DNA of 21,324 nt, taken from assembly GCA_035294325.1 (NCBI GenBank), contig DATGLE010000086.1, forward strand, positions 1 to 21,324, written 5' to 3'. Position 1 is the first letter of the stretch; every line of letters starts with the position of its first letter. The stretch is from DATGLE01 sp035294325 (GTDB lineage Bacteria > Chloroflexota > Ktedonobacteria > Ktedonobacterales > Ktedonobacteraceae). Under the pieces are notes generated by a model. That model was not told the DNA's origin. It searched no databases and worked only from the letters and a program-made list of their open reading frames with translations. This document shows, piece by piece, positions 20,332 to 21,324 of the stretch. Both the position numbers and the translations under genes were made by a program.

Positions 20332-21324
20332 TTAGCCGGGCATAGTGCAGCCGCAGGACCGACGTATCACCAGTTCGGTTGCAACCAGCGTCTGGATCGC
20401 GGGGCCGCCTGGATCAGCGAGCAGATCCAGCATACGACGGGCTGCGAGTTTGCCCATCTCGTGTTTGAAGACCTTGATGGTGGTGAGCGGCGGCTCGCTC
20501 AGGGCGCTGAAATAAGTATCGTCGAAACCGATGACCGCGACATCATCCGGCACGCGCCGCTCCAACTGTGCGAGAGCGCGTATGGCTCCCAGAGCCATTG
20601 CATCGTTAGCGGCAAAGACGGCGGTCAGATCGGGATTGGTTGAAAGCGCTGCTTGCATCAGGGCTTTACCGGTTTCCAGGGTTGTGCCCTCCTCGGTATG
20701 GAAGACGAGCGGATGGAGTCCGGCTGCGTTCATGGCCTCCTGGTAGCCCTGTCCACGATGCACCGAACTGGCCCACGCCTGCGGCCCGAGCAGCGCGGCG
20801 ATGCGGCTATGGCCGTGCTCGATCAGGTGCTGTGTCGCTAACTGGCCGCCCTTGATATCGTCGCTATAGACGGCATCAACCTGCACGGTGCTCAACGTGT
20901 TATCGATTAACAGCACGGGCACCTCCAGTTGTTTGAGCGCCAGAATGAATCGCGGCGCGATATCCGGCCCCGCCAGAATAACGCCATCCACGCGATTTTC
21001 AGCCACCGGCTTGAAGGTTGTCACGTCTTTAAGCTGTTCATCGCCGATGGTCGTGAGGAGAAGGTGATAGCCCTGGCGGCTCAGTTCAGCCTCGACGCCA
21101 TGCATGATGATGGGGTAGAAGGGATCGACATCAAGAGGAACGTGTGCCTGGTGCACAACATAGCTGATCGTCTCGGTGCGTGCGGTTGCCAGGCCGCGCG
21201 CCGCCATGCTGGCCGAATATTGCAATTCCTGAGCCACTGCCAGGACGCGCTTGCGCGTCTCCGGGCTGACTCCCCCTTTGCCATTGAGCGCGCGTGAGGC
21301 AGTAGCCAGCGATACGCCGGCTTT
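20332..21324 (-). CDS. LacI-family transcriptional regulator, N terminus cut by window edge
   Basis: 330 codons are visible; only the first few residues lie outside. The frame enters with KAGVSLATASRALNGKGG, which is the recognition helix and second part of the LacI helix-turn-helix, followed by SPETRKRVLAVAQELQYSA (hinge side). The periplasmic-binding-type effector domain follows: TISYVVHQ, DPFYPIIMHGVE, NRVDGVILAGPD, DNTLSTVQVDAVYSDDIKGG, FAANDAMALGAIRAL and GFDDTYFSALSEPPLTTI. It ends RRSCGC, common in this family. The GTG at 21237 is internal, not the start. By position and orientation it should control the downstream binding protein, permeases and GH130 gene, most likely as a repressor relieved by the imported sugar or a product. 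Confidence 0.93.
   Translation of the reverse strand, partial: KAGVSLATASRALNGKGGVSPETRKRVLAVAQELQYSASMAARGLATARTETISYVVHQAHVPLDVDPFYPIIMHGVEAELSRQGYHLLLTTIGDEQLKDVTTFKPVAENRVDGVILAGPDIAPRFILALKQLEVPVLLIDNTLSTVQVDAVYSDDIKGGQLATQHLIEHGHSRIAALLGPQAWASSVHRGQGYQEAMNAAGLHPLVFHTEEGTTLETGKALMQAALSTNPDLTAVFAANDAMALGAIRALAQLERRVPDDVAVIGFDDTYFSALSEPPLTTIKVFKHEMGKLAARRMLDLLADPGGPAIQTLVATELVIRRSCGCTMPG

Overview
The window reads as a chromosomal segment of a GC-rich bacterium, most likely of the Chloroflexota, class Ktedonobacteria. This is an inference from gene content: a PknB-type kinase carrying a proline/threonine-rich linker and an extracellular jelly-roll-like domain, a sigma factor paired with a zinc-finger protein, a lipoprotein of the Vgb-like propeller family, and a remnant of a bacterial/archaeal eRF1-like (baeRF) protein. 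No phage, IS transposase, CRISPR array, tRNA or rRNA was recognised.

Layout. 1-4250 (minus strand): a Vgb-like propeller lipoprotein; MtaB, which modifies tRNA; a two-gene unit of a thioredoxin-fold protein and a DUF2085 membrane protein with a good sigma-70-type promoter; and a 54-residue secreted peptide ending in CPPPPYEC. 4459-9360 (plus strand): an ECF-like sigma factor, a small protein with two HxxxCxxC zinc-binding modules (likely its anti-sigma partner), the translational GTPase TypA/BipA, a deleted baeRF-like gene, a small two-helix membrane protein and a GNAT acetyltransferase. 9362-14384 (minus strand): an LpqC/PHB-depolymerase-like esterase, the PknB-like receptor kinase, and a cation diffusion facilitator with an unusually long, threefold-repeated cytosolic tail. 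14772-15452 (minus strand): a dienelactone-hydrolase-family protein. 15691-21324 (minus strand): a carbohydrate utilisation locus made of a LacI-type regulator (cut by the window edge), a solute-binding lipoprotein, two CUT1-type permeases (MalG-like before MalF-like) and a GH130 glycoside phosphorylase/hydrolase. The transporter ATPase is not in the window. The inferred job is import of a beta-mannoside or similar oligosaccharide and its intracellular phosphorolysis, under control of the LacI-type regulator.

The most unusual content lies between genes. Several intergenic gaps hold long, nearly perfect palindromes (arms of 19-31 bp, mostly 3-nt loops). Most are flanked by short GC-rich hairpins, so that the order is hairpin - long palindrome - hairpin. 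The flanking hairpins and the apex of the palindrome are similar from copy to copy, while the palindrome arms are different in each. Nearly all the loops are of the C-GNA-G type (GAA, GCA or GGA on one strand). I know of no described element that matches this, and it is the main candidate for something new here. Also present: a 93-bp direct duplication, a 158-bp imperfect inverted repeat upstream of the propeller lipoprotein, a long inverted repeat that abuts the typA start codon, and a 28-bp repeat shared by two unrelated gaps. All alignments were made by eye.
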